From the NCBI GenBank assembly GCA_946478915.1, contig CAMLER010000407.1, forward strand, positions 1 through 5,233: DNA of 5,233 nucleotides, read 5' to 3'. The notes under the pieces are model-generated. The model was given only the letters and a program-made list of their open reading frames with translations. It was not told where the DNA came from and did not search any database. This stretch comes from an uncultured Chryseolinea sp. (GTDB taxonomy: Bacteria; Bacteroidota; Bacteroidia; Cytophagales; Cyclobacteriaceae). The position numbers and the translations under genes were made by a program. Positions 4,079 to 5,233 of the stretch are shown here, piece by piece. Position 1 is the stretch's first letter. Each line of letters begins with the position of its first letter.

Positions 4079-5233
4079 CTAGTACTGAAGCACGCCTAAG
4101 GCTTTGTCTAGCTGAAGTTTCGCGATCTTTACATTATAAATTGAGTATAGCTGGTTCATTTTAGCCTCGGTAAGCGCCAACTCTGCATCCGAAAGTTCCA
4201 GTCTTGAACTTAATCCGTTTTGGTATCTGTCATTAACAATGTTGAAATTCATCTGTGCGGCTTCAACGGTTTTCTGTTGAGTAGTCAGTCTTTGGAATAC
4301 CTCCTTCAGATTATTTTCCAGCGTTGCAATTTCTGTTTCCGTTTTGTCTTTTGCATCCGCATATTCGAGTTCACTTTTTTCTAATTGGATAGTCGATTGC
4401 CGGATCTTTGAATTAATCCTATTACCAGAGAACAAAGGAATATTTGCTTGCAGGCCTACGAATGAAGTCTTTGGCCATCTGTACGATTCAAATTTTATGT
4501 TATCGGCTTGCGCTTGAATCTGGTATGCCCCTACCAGCGATATTGTTGGCAATCGCATGGCCCGATTTTGACTCAATAGGTTTCGGCTCAATTCAATGTT
4601 CAATTGCTTTTGTTGAAGGTCCGGGCGATTTGTAAAAACTTCCTGATAGGATTTCTCGACCGCATCAAAAAAGCGCACTTCAACATCGTGTTTTAAACTA
4701 TCAGAAAGCGTCACCTCGGTTTGTGCCTCCAACCCAAGAATTTGTTTCAGATGAAGTATTGAAACCCTATGTTGGTTTTCGAGGTGTGCCAATGTAGTTT
4801 TTAAATTTTCCACCAAAATGAAATTACGCAAGGTGTCAATCTTCAAACTTTTACCCTGGACGTAAAGGGACCGTGAATCAGCAAGGGATCTGTTATTTCT
4901 CTTCAGGCTCTGCTCATTGAGTCTAATACTTTCCTGTATCAACAAGATTTTTAGATAGACCACGGATACCTCTAAAGTGAGGTTTGATTTATAGTCTTTA
5001 GTATTCAGCCCTCCGATTGCGTTCTGTAACTTGGCTGCCTTAATTTGTCTCCTTGCTGATTCATTGACTATTGGCTGAGAAAGCGTCACATAAGTGTTGA
5101 AGGTGTTTTTTCCGCCAACAGCAACATCAACTACAGGTTCGGTCTCATTTCCGGTAAATGTACCCGGCATGAAGATAACCTGACGATCAAAGTAGTACGA
5201 ATAATTGCCAGATGCATTCACTGAGGGAAGCAT
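4079..5233 (-). CDS. TolC-family outer membrane efflux protein (5' end outside window)
   Basis: The frame is open to the right edge and gives the last 384 residues. The Met at the edge is most likely internal, since Leu-Pro-Ser-Val-Asn-Ala-Ser-Gly is the usual start of the first TolC beta-strand; signal peptide and first helix (roughly 40-90 residues) are missing. The two-fold internal repeat of outer membrane factors is visible. First half: Ser-Gln-Pro-Ile (52-55) followed by a long helix pair (about 60-170). Second half: Asn-Arg-Pro-Asp-Leu (202-206), Leu-Pro-Thr-Ile-Ser-Leu-Val-Gly-Ala-Tyr (228-237), Pro-Leu-Phe-Ser-Gly (266-270), the coiled-coil helices (about 272-330), and Tyr-Gln-Asn-Gly-x4-Leu-Glu-Leu-Ser-Asp-Ala (337-350). 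Such trimers form the outer membrane channel of tripartite RND or ABC/MacB efflux pumps. Pump and adaptor genes would be expected past the right edge. Metal efflux (Cus-like) is suggested by the downstream metal-domain genes but not shown. Confidence 0.92.
   Translation of the reverse strand: MLPSVNASGNYSYYFDRQVIFMPGTFTGNETEPVVDVAVGGKNTFNTYVTLSQPIVNESARRQIKAAKLQNAIGGLNTKDYKSNLTLEVSVVYLKILLIQESIRLNEQSLKRNNRSLADSRSLYVQGKSLKIDTLRNFILVENLKTTLAHLENQHRVSILHLKQILGLEAQTEVTLSDSLKHDVEVRFFDAVEKSYQEVFTNRPDLQQKQLNIELSRNLLSQNRAMRLPTISLVGAYQIQAQADNIKFESYRWPKTSFVGLQANIPLFSGNRINSKIRQSTIQLEKSELEYADAKDKTETEIATLENNLKEVFQRLTTQQKTVEAAQMNFNIVNDRYQNGLSSRLELSDAELALTEAKMNQLYSIYNVKIAKLQLDKALGVLQY

Overview
The window reads as a chromosomal stretch of a Bacteroidota bacterium, probably Cytophagia- or Flavobacteriia-like. 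The evidence is indirect: start codons sit behind A/T-rich leaders with almost no Shine-Dalgarno sequences, base composition is moderately A/T-rich, and the protein types (five-fold beta-flower repeat protein, Bacteroidota-style DoxX, cyclase-YHS fusion) are common there. Every gene I can support lies on the minus strand, so transcription runs from the right edge to the left. No rRNA, tRNA, CRISPR array, transposase or phage gene is visible.

In the direction of transcription, the right edge holds the 3' part of a TolC-family outer membrane efflux gene (4079-5233, start outside the window). A short gap leads to a class III nucleotidyl cyclase homology domain fused to a C-terminal YHS metal-binding domain (3405-4049). 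A 258-bp intergenic region follows. It carries two copies of a 30-bp promoter-proximal motif, an inverted repeat and a possible 25-codon membrane micropeptide. Next come an NTF2/SnoaL-like protein (2787-3146), a DoxX-family membrane protein that appears to lack its last helix (2432-2779), and a PaaE-type flavin/[2Fe-2S] reductase (1291-2337), probably one transcription unit. A third copy of the 30-bp motif precedes two tandem 68-residue HMA-fold proteins (1003-1209 and 785-991), which end at a strong intrinsic terminator (729-767). Last is a secreted five-fold beta-flower repeat protein (155-619), whose upstream region has a perfect TGA-N6-TCA dyad of the Crp/Fnr type.

Taken together this looks like an accessory cluster for metal handling and redox stress: an efflux outer membrane factor, three small soluble metal-binding modules (two HMA, one YHS) and a reductase/DoxX/SnoaL unit. 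The role of the cluster is inferred from family membership and gene order. The strongest new observations are the motif shared by three leaders at nearly fixed distance from the start codon, the unusual purine-site residues and YHS fusion of the cyclase, the Ser-X-His-Cys variant HMA protein, and the shortened DoxX.
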